Part shown: piece after piece, positions 1 to 6,524 of the stretch
Numbering within the stretch: the stretch's first letter is position 1
Layout: each line of letters starts with the position of its first letter
Source of the DNA: Acidobacteriota bacterium
GTDB taxonomy: Bacteria; Planctomycetota; Phycisphaerae; WQYP01; JAJZKJ01
Direction of reading: 5' to 3'
NCBI GenBank assembly: GCA_021804195.1
Contig: JAJZKJ010000062.1
Coordinates: forward strand, 1 to 9,088
DNA length: 9,088 bases
The notes under the pieces: generated by a model
Database searches by the model: none
What the model was told of the DNA's origin: nothing
What the model saw: only the letters and a program-made list of their open reading frames with translations
Program-made: the position numbers and the translations under genes

Positions 1-1
1 T

Positions 2-700
2 CTTATATGCGCCGGCGCCGGCGCGTTCCAGCCGCGAAAATTGCCGCTTGCCGCCGCCGGCGCCTGGGAGGGGCGCGGCGTCTACTACTTTGTGTCCAAC
101 ATGGCCGCATTCCAAGATAAACGGCTGCTGATCATTGGTGGAGGCGATTCGGCGCTGGATTGGGCCATGAATCTCCATGGAATCGCCTCCCAAATCACCA
201 TCATCCACCGCCGGAACCAGTTCCGGGCGCATGAGGATAGCGTGACCCGCGTGCTGAAATTGGGGACACCGATTTTGGTTTTTTACGAATTAAAAGACCT
301 GGTGGTGACCGATAATAAGATCAGCGGTGTTGTCATTTTTAATAATCAGACCCACCAGGAGCGAACGTTGCCGGTGGACGCGATCTTGCCGCAGCTTGGG
401 TTTATCAGTTCCCTGGGAGCCATTAAGAACTGGCCCCTGAATCTTCAAGGCCAGTCGATTCTGGTGGATCATCACATGCAGACGAACATGAAAGGAATAT
501 TTGCCGCGGGAGATGTTGCGGGATTCGACGGAAAACTTAAACTGATTGCAACCGGATTTGGCGAGGCGGCGATTGCCGTTAACTTCGCAAAGACGTATAT
601 TGATCCGAAAGCCAAGGCTTTTCCGGGTCACAGCAGTGAAATGGGGCCGCAAGCCATGACCACACTGGCATCCGAAAATCCCGCAACTATGGTATCGTAG
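2..700 (+). CDS. Ferredoxin/flavodoxin-NADP+ reductase, thioredoxin-reductase-like (type 2 FNR), 5'-truncated
   Basis: The reading frame is open from base 2, so the gene begins before the window; the TTG at 41 is internal. The visible 232 residues include a GAGAFQPRKLP stretch near the left edge, typical of type 2 FNRs where the FAD domain hands over to the NADP domain. Next come the nucleotide-binding glycine motif GGGDSALDW (bases about 152-178) and HRRNQFRAHE, whose arginines suit the 2'-phosphate of NADP. The C-terminal FAD motif FAAGDVAGFDGKLKLIATGFGEA follows. No CxxC redox motif is seen in the NADP domain, which argues against a true thioredoxin reductase. By family knowledge such cytosolic flavoproteins move electrons between NADPH and ferredoxin or flavodoxin. 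The usual length is about 330-350 residues, so roughly 100-120 N-terminal residues are missing. The protein continues some 17 residues past the usual PGHSSE ending. The next gene lies 112 bp downstream; I found no clear terminator in that gap. Confidence 0.88.
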   Translation, partial: LICAGAGAFQPRKLPLAAAGAWEGRGVYYFVSNMAAFQDKRLLIIGGGDSALDWAMNLHGIASQITIIHRRNQFRAHEDSVTRVLKLGTPILVFYELKDLVVTDNKISGVVIFNNQTHQERTLPVDAILPQLGFISSLGAIKNWPLNLQGQSILVDHHMQTNMKGIFAAGDVAGFDGKLKLIATGFGEAAIAVNFAKTYIDPKAKAFPGHSSEMGPQAMTTLASENPATMVS

Positions 701-812
701 TTCTTGTTTGAACGTGTACTAGGAAAGGAAATGGTTTTGTTCAGAGCCTGTTTGGGAAATCGCCGGTTGCTGCGGAACGTCTGACCCGGCAACGAGAGTC
801 GGCTGGTGAATC

Positions 813-1691
813 ATGAAATGGACCGGCGTGACAACTTTAAAAATGCTCGGTGTGGTGGTCTTGGCCGTCTCGCTGGTATCGGTATGGCCTGGCTGCAAAG
901 GCAGTTCGACCAGTGGCGCCGGTTCGGCCGCGTCCGCTTCCCACGCCGTACCCGTGGCGGTGGAAGCCGCGCGCGTTGGCGGGTTTTCCGCCGCCATGCA
1001 TAACCCCATTATCAATTCATTCTGGCGGGACACAACTTGGTATACGCTCGCCAGTTCCAGTCCTTATGCGCCTTCCTCCACCGCAACACGGGTGGCCGTC
1101 GTGTACTCGCGCACCAGTCTTTACGTCGCCTTTGTCTGTACCGGTCCGGCGGCCTGGTTCAATCCTGCGGCTGCTAAGTCAGATATATGGAAATATGATT
1201 GTGCTGAAATATGGCTGGACAGCTCCCGCCTCCAGAACGGCACGAACTTTTATGAGATTGCCATCGCCCCCGACGGACGGGTAAACGAGGTATGGCATCG
1301 CGCCGCTGTGCCGCCGAAGCCCATGCGCGCCGGCGGAATTAATTTAGCCCAGCCGTTCAGCCTCATTCCCTGGCGGGAGCGCACGCTGAAGGTCAAAACT
1401 TATCATGGGATTTGGCGCAGGCAGCCGGCGTGGGCGCTGGTCGTCCGCGTACCGTTGACCCGCCTGCCCCGGCCATTGCGGCTTTCGCCCCGGGCCGGCC
1501 GCAAGCTCCGCCTGAACCTGATCCGCTATCAATGGCAACCGCGCCGTCATGGCCCCCGCCGCCTGGTGCAGTATAGTCTTTTCTCCGTTCCTCCGGAGGC
1601 GCAGGCCTTTGCGCCCTACCGCATGGGCCGTCTGGTTCTGGCCGGCTCTTCCACCGGCAATCTCGCGCTGGCCAAGCCGCCGGCCAACTAA
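813..1691 (+). CDS. Exported protein with carbohydrate-binding family 9-like domain (putative lipoprotein)
   Basis: The 292-residue product starts with a charged segment (MKWTGVTTLK) and a hydrophobic stretch at residues 11-24, then VWPGC with Cys28 and a Ser/Gly/Ala-rich linker to about residue 60. This looks like an export signal, possibly a lipoprotein one. However, the residues before Cys28 (W-P-G) fit the lipobox poorly, so lipidation is uncertain. Residues about 65-277 have the layout of a CBM9-like (DOMON-related) beta-sandwich: a tryptophan-containing first strand, TRVAVVYSRTSLYVAFVC, the YDCAEIWLDS segment, FYEIAIAPDGRVNEVW, LRLNLIRYQW, and a closing YRMGRLVLA. In this family the domain binds sugars, and many environmental members stand alone with unknown ligands. 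GGTGA at 805-809 is a close but usable ribosome binding site for the ATG at 813. No promoter was recognised in 701-812. The stop lies 9 bp from the convergent fusA stop. Confidence 0.8.
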   Translation: MKWTGVTTLKMLGVVVLAVSLVSVWPGCKGSSTSGAGSAASASHAVPVAVEAARVGGFSAAMHNPIINSFWRDTTWYTLASSSPYAPSSTATRVAVVYSRTSLYVAFVCTGPAAWFNPAAAKSDIWKYDCAEIWLDSSRLQNGTNFYEIAIAPDGRVNEVWHRAAVPPKPMRAGGINLAQPFSLIPWRERTLKVKTYHGIWRRQPAWALVVRVPLTRLPRPLRLSPRAGRKLRLNLIRYQWQPRRHGPRRLVQYSLFSVPPEAQAFAPYRMGRLVLAGSSTGNLALAKPPAN

Positions 1692-1700
1692 CCCATCGGC

Positions 1701-3812
1701 CTATTTGAGCGCCGCGAGCACTTCATCCTTCACGTGGTTGGGTGTCTGGGCGTAGCTGTGCGGCTCCATGGTGTAATTGGCGCGGCCCTGGGTGAGCGAA
1801 CGCAAAATGGTCGCATAACCAAACATGCTCGCCAGGGGAACCCGGGCGTCGATCACCTGGATATGGCCGCGATTTTCGGTGTTTTCGATCATCGCCCGCC
1901 GGCTGCTGATATCGCCCTGCACGGGACCGGCGAACTCAATCGGTGTGGTCACCTGGAGTTTCATGATTGGTTCGAGCAGAACCGGACCGGCTTTCTTCAT
2001 CGCCGCCTGCATGGCCAAAATGCCCGCCTGCTCAAAGGCGATCTGCGAGGAGTCCACGTCGTGGTAGCTGCCGTCAAAGAGCGCGACCTTCATGTTCAGC
2101 GCCGGAAATCCGCCGAGGATACCCGATTTGAACGCCTGGCGCACGCCGTACTCCACCGACGGAATGTATTCCCTCGGAATCGCACCGCCCTTGATCTCAT
2201 TGACGAACAGCAGTGTGTCCTCCGAATCGTCGCCTTCCACCGGCTGGTACGGTTCAATCCTTATCCAGCAGTCGCCGTACTGGCCGCGACCGCCGGTCTG
2301 CTTGATGTGTTTGCCCTGCGCCTCGGCGGACCGGGTGATGGTTTCCTTATACGCCACCTTCGGCTTGCCCACCAGCACGTCGACTTTCATGTCCCGCCGG
2401 AGCTTGTTGGCGATGATTTCCAGGTGCAGTTCGCCCATACCGTGAATAATCGTCTGGCCGGTTTCAGAATCGAAATTGCTTCGGAAAGTGGGGTCCTCGC
2501 GGCGCAGGGTGGTCAGCGCCTCGCCGAGCTTGTTCTTGTCGTTGGCGTTCCTGGGTTCAATGGACATGCTGATGACCGGCTCGGGAAATTCCATCTTTTC
2601 AAGCAAAATCGGATGATCGGCGTCGCACACGGTGTCGCCGGTGAGGCTGTATTTGAAGCCGACAATGCCCACGATGTCGCCGGCCTCGGCGTCGTCGCGC
2701 TGGATGCGGTCGGCGGCGTGCATTTCCCAGATGCGCGAGGCGATTTCCTTACGGTCGCGCGTGGTGTTGAGGATACGGGCGCCGGACTGGAGTTTACCCG
2801 AATATATCCGCAGGTAGCTTAAATCGCCGTGCTGATCGCTGACAATCTTGAACACGATGCCGCAGAACGGCTCGCTTCCTTCGGCGGAGCGGATGATCTG
2901 CTTGCTTTTGTCGCGCGGATCGTGGCCGACCACCGGTGGCTTGTCCAGCGGATTGGGCAGGTAGTACACCACCGCGTTGAGCAGAAGTTGCACGCCCTTG
3001 TATTTCAGGGCCGAGCCGCAGAGCACGGGGTTGATGTGGCCGGCAATGGTTCCTTTGCGCAGAGCGGCTTTAATCTGGTCCCGGTCGATCGGTTTATCAT
3101 GAAGGTAGTGCTCCATGAGATGGTCGTCGCACTCGGCGGCCTTCTCAATCATGTACGCCCGGGCCTGGTCCGCCTTGGCCAGGCATTCGGGGGGAATTGG
3201 AATTTCACCCCAGACGCGGCCCTTACTCGTTTCGTCCCACTGGTAGGCCTTCATTTCCACCAGATCAATGACGCCGGCGAACATTTCCGCCGCCCCAATG
3301 GGAATCTGGATCGGAACGGGATTGGCCCCCAGCCTCTCGTGAATGGTCCGCACACAAAATTCAAAGTCGGCGCCGACTTTGTCCATTTTGTTAATAAAAC
3401 AGAGGCGCGGCACCTTGTACTTGGCCGCCTGGCGCCACACCGTTTCCGATTGGGCTTCCACCCCTTCACGACCATCGAACACGGCCACGGCGCCGTCGAG
3501 CACCCGCAGCGACCTCTCCACCTCCACGGTGAAGTCCACGTGGCCCGGGGTGTCAATCAGGTTGATGATGAATTCTTCGCCGTCCTCTTTGCCGTCGATG
3601 CGCCAGGGACAGGTGGTGGCGGCGGCGGTGATGGTGATACCCCGTTCCTGCTCTTCCTGCAAATGATCCATGACGGCGGTGCCTTCGTGCACTTCGCCGA
3701 TCTTATGGGTCTTGCCGGTGTAGTATAAAATGCGTTCGGAGACGGTCGTCTTGCCGGCGTCGATATGGGCGGCGATACCAATGTTGCGTAATTTCGTCAG
3801 ATCGCGTGGCAT
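1701..3812 (-). CDS. fusA: Elongation factor G
   Basis: This is a full-length 703-residue translational GTPase that drives tRNA-mRNA translocation on the ribosome. All five domains can be traced. The G domain has the P-loop AHIDAGKTT (residues 15-23), switch I RGITI (58-62), DTPGH (87-91), NKMD (141-144) and GSALK (266-270). Domain II spans about 312-405 and domain III contains GMGELHLEI (458-466). Domain IV has GGRGQYG (507-513), and domain V runs from about 610 with [16 protein letters not shown] near the end. No key residue is missing. The start is supported by AAAGGTG 4 bases before the ATG. The usual str-operon partners (rpsL, rpsG, tuf) are not adjacent: the gene stands alone, convergent to the CBM9 gene. 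Its nearest recognisable promoter is about 275 bp upstream, with an intrinsic terminator in between. Bacteria of several phyla carry more than one EF-G, and which paralogue this is cannot be settled here. Confidence 0.96.
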   Translation of the reverse strand: MPRDLTKLRNIGIAAHIDAGKTTVSERILYYTGKTHKIGEVHEGTAVMDHLQEEQERGITITAAATTCPWRIDGKEDGEEFIINLIDTPGHVDFTVEVERSLRVLDGAVAVFDGREGVEAQSETVWRQAAKYKVPRLCFINKMDKVGADFEFCVRTIHERLGANPVPIQIPIGAAEMFAGVIDLVEMKAYQWDETSKGRVWGEIPIPPECLAKADQARAYMIEKAAECDDHLMEHYLHDKPIDRDQIKAALRKGTIAGHINPVLCGSALKYKGVQLLLNAVVYYLPNPLDKPPVVGHDPRDKSKQIIRSAEGSEPFCGIVFKIVSDQHGDLSYLRIYSGKLQSGARILNTTRDRKEIASRIWEMHAADRIQRDDAEAGDIVGIVGFKYSLTGDTVCDADHPILLEKMEFPEPVISMSIEPRNANDKNKLGEALTTLRREDPTFRSNFDSETGQTIIHGMGELHLEIIANKLRRDMKVDVLVGKPKVAYKETITRSAEAQGKHIKQTGGRGQYGDCWIRIEPYQPVEGDDSEDTLLFVNEIKGGAIPREYIPSVEYGVRQAFKSGILGGFPALNMKVALFDGSYHDVDSSQIAFEQAGILAMQAAMKKAGPVLLEPIMKLQVTTPIEFAGPVQGDISSRRAMIENTENRGHIQVIDARVPLASMFGYATILRSLTQGRANYTMEPHSYAQTPNHVKDEVLAALK

Positions 3813-3816
3813 AATT

Positions 3817-3821
3817 CACCT
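3817..3821 (-). promoter_or_regulatory. fusA ribosome binding site
   Basis: On the - strand the sequence AAAGGTGAATT directly precedes the fusA ATG. Its AGGTG core pairs with the anti-Shine-Dalgarno at a short spacing of 4 bases and fixes the start of EF-G at 3812. Confidence 0.7.
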
Positions 3822-3874
3822 TTATCCATCACCCGTGATATCTATGGATCAGCAGTTCTTTCGTTCTGTTATTC

Positions 3875-3894
3875 AAAAAGACCCGCTTGGCGGG
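3875..3894 (-). terminator. Intrinsic terminator upstream of fusA
   Basis: Read on the - strand this is CCCGC-CAA-GCGGG followed at once by TCTTTTT, a compact GC stem with a 3-nt loop and a U-tract. The + strand reading lacks a T-run after the stem, so the signal is directional. It lies 63 bp before the fusA start codon, so it must either end a separate upstream transcript or act as an attenuator in the fusA leader. Confidence 0.7.
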
Positions 3895-4082
3895 CGTTTC
3901 CGGCGGGCACGGGAGTTGGCACACACATCGCCATACCGCGCCGATGTTTCAACCCCTGCCTGGGTCGACCATCGGCCTGGGCATGGGCTTAGAAAATATC
4001 AATGAGTAGTTTCACCTTTGCATATCCTTTCCCGGGGGCGATGGGCCGGCCCACAGGCGGCTCAAGGAGCAAACACTCGAAT
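3875..4082 (-). ncRNA. Candidate structured small RNA or fusA leader RNA (unrecognised family)
   Basis: A roughly 208-nt transcript is bounded by a near-consensus - strand promoter and an intrinsic terminator; the ends are inferred from these, not measured. Visible pairings on the - strand: (1) a long-range helix between 4039-4058 and 3958-3974, about 16 pairs with small bulges; (2) an AU-rich inner helix between 4022-4031 and 3992-3999, 8 pairs with a GG bulge; (3) a hairpin pairing 3950-3960 with 3906-3918 (11 pairs, two single-base bulges), capped by ACATCG/CGATGT (3942-3947 with 3925-3930); (4) the terminator stem. I compared it from memory with 6S, tmRNA, RNase P, SRP RNA and common riboswitches (cobalamin, glycine, TPP, SAM) and saw no conserved core. 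It could be an independent sRNA or an attenuated 5' leader of fusA. No convincing protein is encoded: the possible peptides lack ribosome binding sites or recognisable composition. Confidence 0.45.
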
Positions 4083-4087
4083 GCATG

Positions 4088-4117
4088 ATTATAGCCGAAC
4101 GGAAAACCGCGTTGCAA
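4088..4117 (-). promoter_or_regulatory. Sigma-70-type promoter reading toward the RNA candidate and fusA
   Basis: The - strand has TTGCAA (4112-4117), an 18-bp spacer and a perfect TATAAT (4088-4093). The predicted start is an A near 4082. It points to the structured region and to fusA. No better promoter was found between the terminator and fusA. Confidence 0.65.
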
Positions 4118-4140
4118 GCGGACTGTTTTTGGAGTGAAAT
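4112..4140 (+). promoter_or_regulatory. Possible weak promoter for the amidotransferase-dut pair
   Basis: TTGCAA (4112-4117), a 17-bp spacer and TGAAAT (4135-4140) give four of six consensus bases in each box. The -35 hexamer is its own reverse complement and is shared with the divergent - strand promoter. The predicted start is near 4147, leaving a leader of about 108 nt. Confidence 0.35.
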
Positions 4141-4153
4141 CTAAAAAAGCGGT

Positions 4154-4225
4154 GGTTCGGGTGATGGCCGGGGAGGCTCGCACCGGCCCGCCGGGGCGAC
4201 CGGCTCTTCAAAAAATAGCCGAACC
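4154..4225 (+). repeat. Inverted repeat in the amidotransferase leader
   Basis: GGTTCGG (4154-4160) is the exact reverse complement of CCGAACC (4219-4225). Between them lies a run of CCGG/GGCC-rich sequence that can form further GC stems. The element lies between the putative promoter and the start codon and could fold in the mRNA. No T-run follows, so it is not a simple terminator. Confidence 0.35.
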
Positions 4226-4254
4226 GGAAATCGGACGGCGCCACGCGGAAATGT

Positions 4255-5004
4255 ATGATGCAAAAGATTCTTGCGATTCAGCATGTGGAATGTGAAACCC
4301 TGGGCGATATCTCCACCGCTCTGGCCGCGGCCGATCTTGCCCCGCAGACGCTGGAAGTATTTTCCGGCGCGTCTTATCCGGAAACACTCGACGGTTACGC
4401 CGGTCTGATCGTGATGGGTGGTCCCATGAGCGTCTACGAGCGGGATCAATATCCCTTCCTTGGCGACGAGCTGCGGTTGATCGAATCCGCCCTGTACGAT
4501 CATAAACCAATCCTGGGTATTTGCTTGGGCAGCCAGCTTCTGGCGGCGGCGCTGGGCGCCAGGGTATTTGCGGCCGGAAAAAAGGAAATTGGCTGGCATA
4601 CTGTGAAAAAGCTGGCTGGCGCCAGGGATGATCCGCTGCTGGCGGGCCTGCCGGATGAGTTTGCGGCATTCCATTGGCACGGCGATGTTTTCGACCTGCC
4701 CCGCGGAAGCACACCGTTGCTGGCTTCCGAGGGAACCGCTTGCCAGGCGTTTCGCCACGGCCCGAACGCCTACGGCCTGCTTTGCCACCTGGAAGTCACC
4801 TGGCAGCAGATTCTTCGCATGGTCCAGGCTTTCCCGGACGAACTGGCGCAGGCGAACCTGTCGGGCGATGAAATTCTTAACCAGACGGCCCGATACATGG
4901 TTGACCTGGAAAAATACGGCGGGCAGGTATTCGCCCGCTGGGCCGGTCTGGTGACCAATCCCGGTAGCCGGCGGGATCGCCCCGGAACGGCACACGTGCT
5001 CTGA
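4255..5004 (+). CDS. Class I glutamine amidotransferase domain protein (GMP-synthase GATase-like)
   Basis: The 249-residue soluble protein contains a stand-alone class I (triad) glutaminase fold. The catalytic triad is visible: Cys90 in GICLGSQ, and His178 and Glu180 in [18 protein letters not shown] (54-62) forms the oxyanion region and FHWHGD (139-144) is the motif shared by the GMP-synthase-like amidotransferases. Such enzymes hydrolyse glutamine and deliver ammonia to a partner or act on gamma-glutamyl compounds; no synthetase domain is attached, so the acceptor is unknown. The residues after about 185 are a family-typical helical extension. Two in-frame ATGs occur (4255 and 4258) and the ribosome binding site is weak (GCGGAAA), so the start could be either. 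The stop TGA overlaps the Shine-Dalgarno of dut, which starts 13 bp later, so the two genes almost certainly form an operon. This is not full guaA, carA or trpG, going by length and motifs. Confidence 0.85.
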   Translation: MMQKILAIQHVECETLGDISTALAAADLAPQTLEVFSGASYPETLDGYAGLIVMGGPMSVYERDQYPFLGDELRLIESALYDHKPILGICLGSQLLAAALGARVFAAGKKEIGWHTVKKLAGARDDPLLAGLPDEFAAFHWHGDVFDLPRGSTPLLASEGTACQAFRHGPNAYGLLCHLEVTWQQILRMVQAFPDELAQANLSGDEILNQTARYMVDLEKYGGQVFARWAGLVTNPGSRRDRPGTAHVL

Positions 5005-5010
5005 AGGAGA
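5004..5010 (+). promoter_or_regulatory. dut ribosome binding site overlapping the upstream stop
   Basis: AAGGAGA starts on the last base of the amidotransferase TGA and lies 7 bases before the dut ATG. This strong site decides the dut start and implies coupled expression of the two genes. Confidence 0.75.
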
Positions 5011-5017
5011 TGCCATC

Positions 5018-5479
5018 ATGCCTGAACCAATCAAGGTGGAATTGGCCTGGCTCGAACACGGCCGCGGGCTGGAACCGCCGGCCTATCAGACGGCTTTGTC
5101 GGCGGGTATGGACCTTCCCGCTGCGGTCCGGGAACCGGTCACGCTTTTACCGTATGAACGCCGGGTCATTCCCTGCGGCCTGGCGGTGGCTCTGCCGCCG
5201 GGGTATGAAGCGCAGATTCGTCCCCGCTCCGGCCTGGCCCTCCGGCACGGGATCAGCATGGCCAACGCGCCGGGCACAATTGACGCCGATTACCGCGGGG
5301 AAGTGCAGGTCATTCTGATCAATCTGGGGGACGAGCCGTTTATCATTACCCGTGGCATGCGAATCGCCCAGATGGTGATCGGCCCCGTCACGCGAGTGAG
5401 CTGGCGGGTGCTACCGGCCAGCGAAGAGCTTTCCGCCACAGTTCGCGGCGCCGGCGGCTTCGGCAGCACGGGTATCTGA
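5018..5479 (+). CDS. dut: dUTP diphosphatase (trimeric dUTPase)
   Basis: The 153-residue product has all five dUTPase motifs in order: AGMDL (29-33), PRSGLA (69-74), [10 protein letters not shown] (86-95), RIAQMVI (115-121) and the C-terminal [10 protein letters not shown] (143-152). In motif 3, Asp89 matches the catalytic aspartate that activates water, and Tyr92 the residue that excludes ribose in the E. coli enzyme. The glycine-rich motif 5 is the flexible arm that closes over the active site of a neighbouring subunit. The enzyme hydrolyses dUTP to dUMP and pyrophosphate, keeping uracil out of DNA and feeding thymidylate synthesis; it acts in the cytosol as a homotrimer. The length matches bacterial Dut (about 150). 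It follows the amidotransferase with 13 bp between stop and start and a strong ribosome binding site. No T-tailed terminator follows closely; the hairpin at 5537-5551 lacks one. Confidence 0.95.
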   Translation: MPEPIKVELAWLEHGRGLEPPAYQTALSAGMDLPAAVREPVTLLPYERRVIPCGLAVALPPGYEAQIRPRSGLALRHGISMANAPGTIDADYRGEVQVILINLGDEPFIITRGMRIAQMVIGPVTRVSWRVLPASEELSATVRGAGGFGSTGI

Positions 5480-5536
5480 GGGCTTGTGCACCCTTCACTT
5501 CGGTGTTTTCCAGCCCGCACGCCTGCCAAACGGCCG

Positions 5537-5551
5537 CGGGATTCCATCCCG
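5537..5551 (+). repeat. Short hairpin in the dut-sdh intergenic region
   Basis: CGGGAT-TCC-ATCCCG is a perfect 6-bp stem with a 3-nt loop, 58 bp after the dut stop. A second small one (ATGTT-TGC-AACAT, 5569-5581) follows, and a T6 run occurs at 5593-5598. The spacing is too loose for a standard intrinsic terminator, but it is the only candidate for ending the dut transcript. Confidence 0.3.
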
Positions 5552-5596
5552 ATATACCGCACGCCGCCATGTTTGCAACATTTCATGGATAGTTTT

Positions 5597-5625
5597 TTGA
5601 CACATTCCGGATGTGTCCGTAGAAT
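5597..5625 (+). promoter_or_regulatory. Strong sigma-70-type promoter of the sdh operon
   Basis: A perfect TTGACA (5597-5602), a 17-bp spacer and TAGAAT (5620-5625, five of six) form a near-ideal housekeeping promoter. The predicted start is near 5632, giving a leader of about 98 nt before the membrane-anchor gene. Confidence 0.75.
5599..5617. promoter_or_regulatory. Palindromic candidate operator inside the sdh promoter
   Basis: GACACAT-TCCGG-ATGTGTC is a perfect 7-bp inverted repeat with a 5-bp centre. It starts within the -35 box and fills most of the spacer, the classical position for a repressor that blocks polymerase. It matches none of the FNR (TTGAT-N4-ATCAA) or Rex-type sites I remember; the cognate regulator is unknown. 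Confidence 0.45.
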
Positions 5626-5729
5626 CCGATATCTGTGTTTGAAAAGAGCGAGACGCGCCGGGGGGTTTCGCCCTCTTGAACTTCGATGGCCCACGGAAAG
5701 CGCGCGACGAAAATCGGGATTGAAAGTAT

Positions 5730-6518
5730 ATGGCTCAAACAGGTTCCGTTCTTGAACGCAACGGGCTGGGCGTCACGGCGCGACGGGACGCCTGGTGGCT
5801 CCAGCCCCTGCTCGTTTTTTTGGGGCTCACGGCATTCGGCGTGTATGCAATGTGGGCGGCATGGCAGGGGAATAATTACCTGTACCAAGCCCATGGCGCG
5901 TATTATCTTTCGCCTTTCTACTCACCCGATCTTCATGTTCTCTTCGGGATACAGTTGCCGTTCTCCTTCGCCTTTTTGATTTTGTGGATTCCCCTTGGTT
6001 TTCGCGCCACGTGTTACTATTACCGCAAAGCCTACTACCGTTCATACTTCCTGGATCCGCCCGCGTGCGCGGTGGGCGAGCCGAAAGGCCGATGTTACCG
6101 TGGGGAGAGAGCCTTTCCTTTTATCCTCCAGAACTTCCACCGGTACTTCTTTTACCTCGCGACGCTCCTTCTTTTGTCCCTGTGGTACGACGCGGTGCGA
6201 TCGTTTTTCTTCCGGGATCCGGCGGGGCAACTTCACTTTGGGGTGGGCGTAGGGTCGCTGGTCCTGTTGTTTAACGTGCTTACGTTGTCGGCATTTACCC
6301 TCGGCTGCAATTCGCTGCGGCATCTTGTCGGAGGTCGGCTCGATTGTTTCTCCTGCTCGGCGGCGGCGCGGACTCGGCACAAGCTCTGGAGTGGCGTCTC
6401 GTTGTTGAATCTTAAGCATGCGCCATGGGCGTGGATCAGCTTATTTGCGGTCGGATTCGCCGATCTTTACGTGCGACTATGCGCGATGGGCGTTTGGCAT
6501 GATGTGAGGATTTTCTAA
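5730..6518 (+). CDS. sdhC: Succinate dehydrogenase membrane anchor subunit, Sdh1-type (five-helix)
   Basis: The 262-residue protein has five hydrophobic segments, at about residues 25-45, 69-92, 138-160, 170-193 and 233-256. This fits a single fused anchor that replaces the usual two small SdhC/SdhD subunits. Recognisable family wording includes AHGAYYLSPFYSPDLH (54-69), NFHRYFFY (135-142), SLRHLVGGRLDCFSC (195-209) and the ending WISLFAVGFADLYVRL. His55, His69, His137, His198 and His230 are possible haem b ligands; which ones bind cannot be read from one sequence. The order anchor-SdhA-SdhB and the partner sequences match the mycobacterial Sdh1 operon (Rv0249c-Rv0247c). The role is to hold the catalytic subunits at the inner membrane and pass electrons to quinone. 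The ribosome binding site is weak (GAAAG) before the ATG at 5730. The gene ends 6 bp before sdhA. The gene symbol is by analogy, since this family is not homologous in an obvious way to E. coli SdhC. Confidence 0.82.
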   Translation: MAQTGSVLERNGLGVTARRDAWWLQPLLVFLGLTAFGVYAMWAAWQGNNYLYQAHGAYYLSPFYSPDLHVLFGIQLPFSFAFLILWIPLGFRATCYYYRKAYYRSYFLDPPACAVGEPKGRCYRGERAFPFILQNFHRYFFYLATLLLLSLWYDAVRSFFFRDPAGQLHFGVGVGSLVLLFNVLTLSAFTLGCNSLRHLVGGRLDCFSCSAAARTRHKLWSGVSLLNLKHAPWAWISLFAVGFADLYVRLCAMGVWHDVRIF

Positions 6519-6524
6519 ATCGAA

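Noticed and set aside
9..25. GCGCCGGC-rich tract that also occurs around 7726-7741
   Set aside because: Only about 16 bases are shared, and both copies encode Ala/Gly runs in coding genes, so chance in GC-rich DNA explains it.
1734..3728. Long open frames on the + strand opposite fusA (362 and 299 residues)
   Set aside because: They are antisense shadows of the EF-G gene caused by its codon bias; their His/Val-rich content matches no family.
3844..4005. Open frame on the + strand in the fusA-amidotransferase gap (53 residues starting MDQQFF)
   Set aside because: No ribosome binding site, arginine- and proline-rich composition typical of chance frames in GC-rich DNA, and it lies over the - strand RNA candidate.
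4042..4053. 12-bp perfect palindrome TGGGCCGGCCCA as a possible protein-binding site
   Set aside because: It is better explained as one arm of the long-range helix in the RNA candidate, and a GC-only palindrome of this size is not rare here.
3989..4183. 64-residue open frame on the - strand upstream of fusA
   Set aside because: It begins upstream of the promoter assigned to this strand, has no recognisable domain, and has no Shine-Dalgarno at its start.
4141..5034. 297-residue open frame on the - strand opposite the amidotransferase
   Set aside because: It is a shadow of a gene with clear catalytic motifs and shows no domain of its own.
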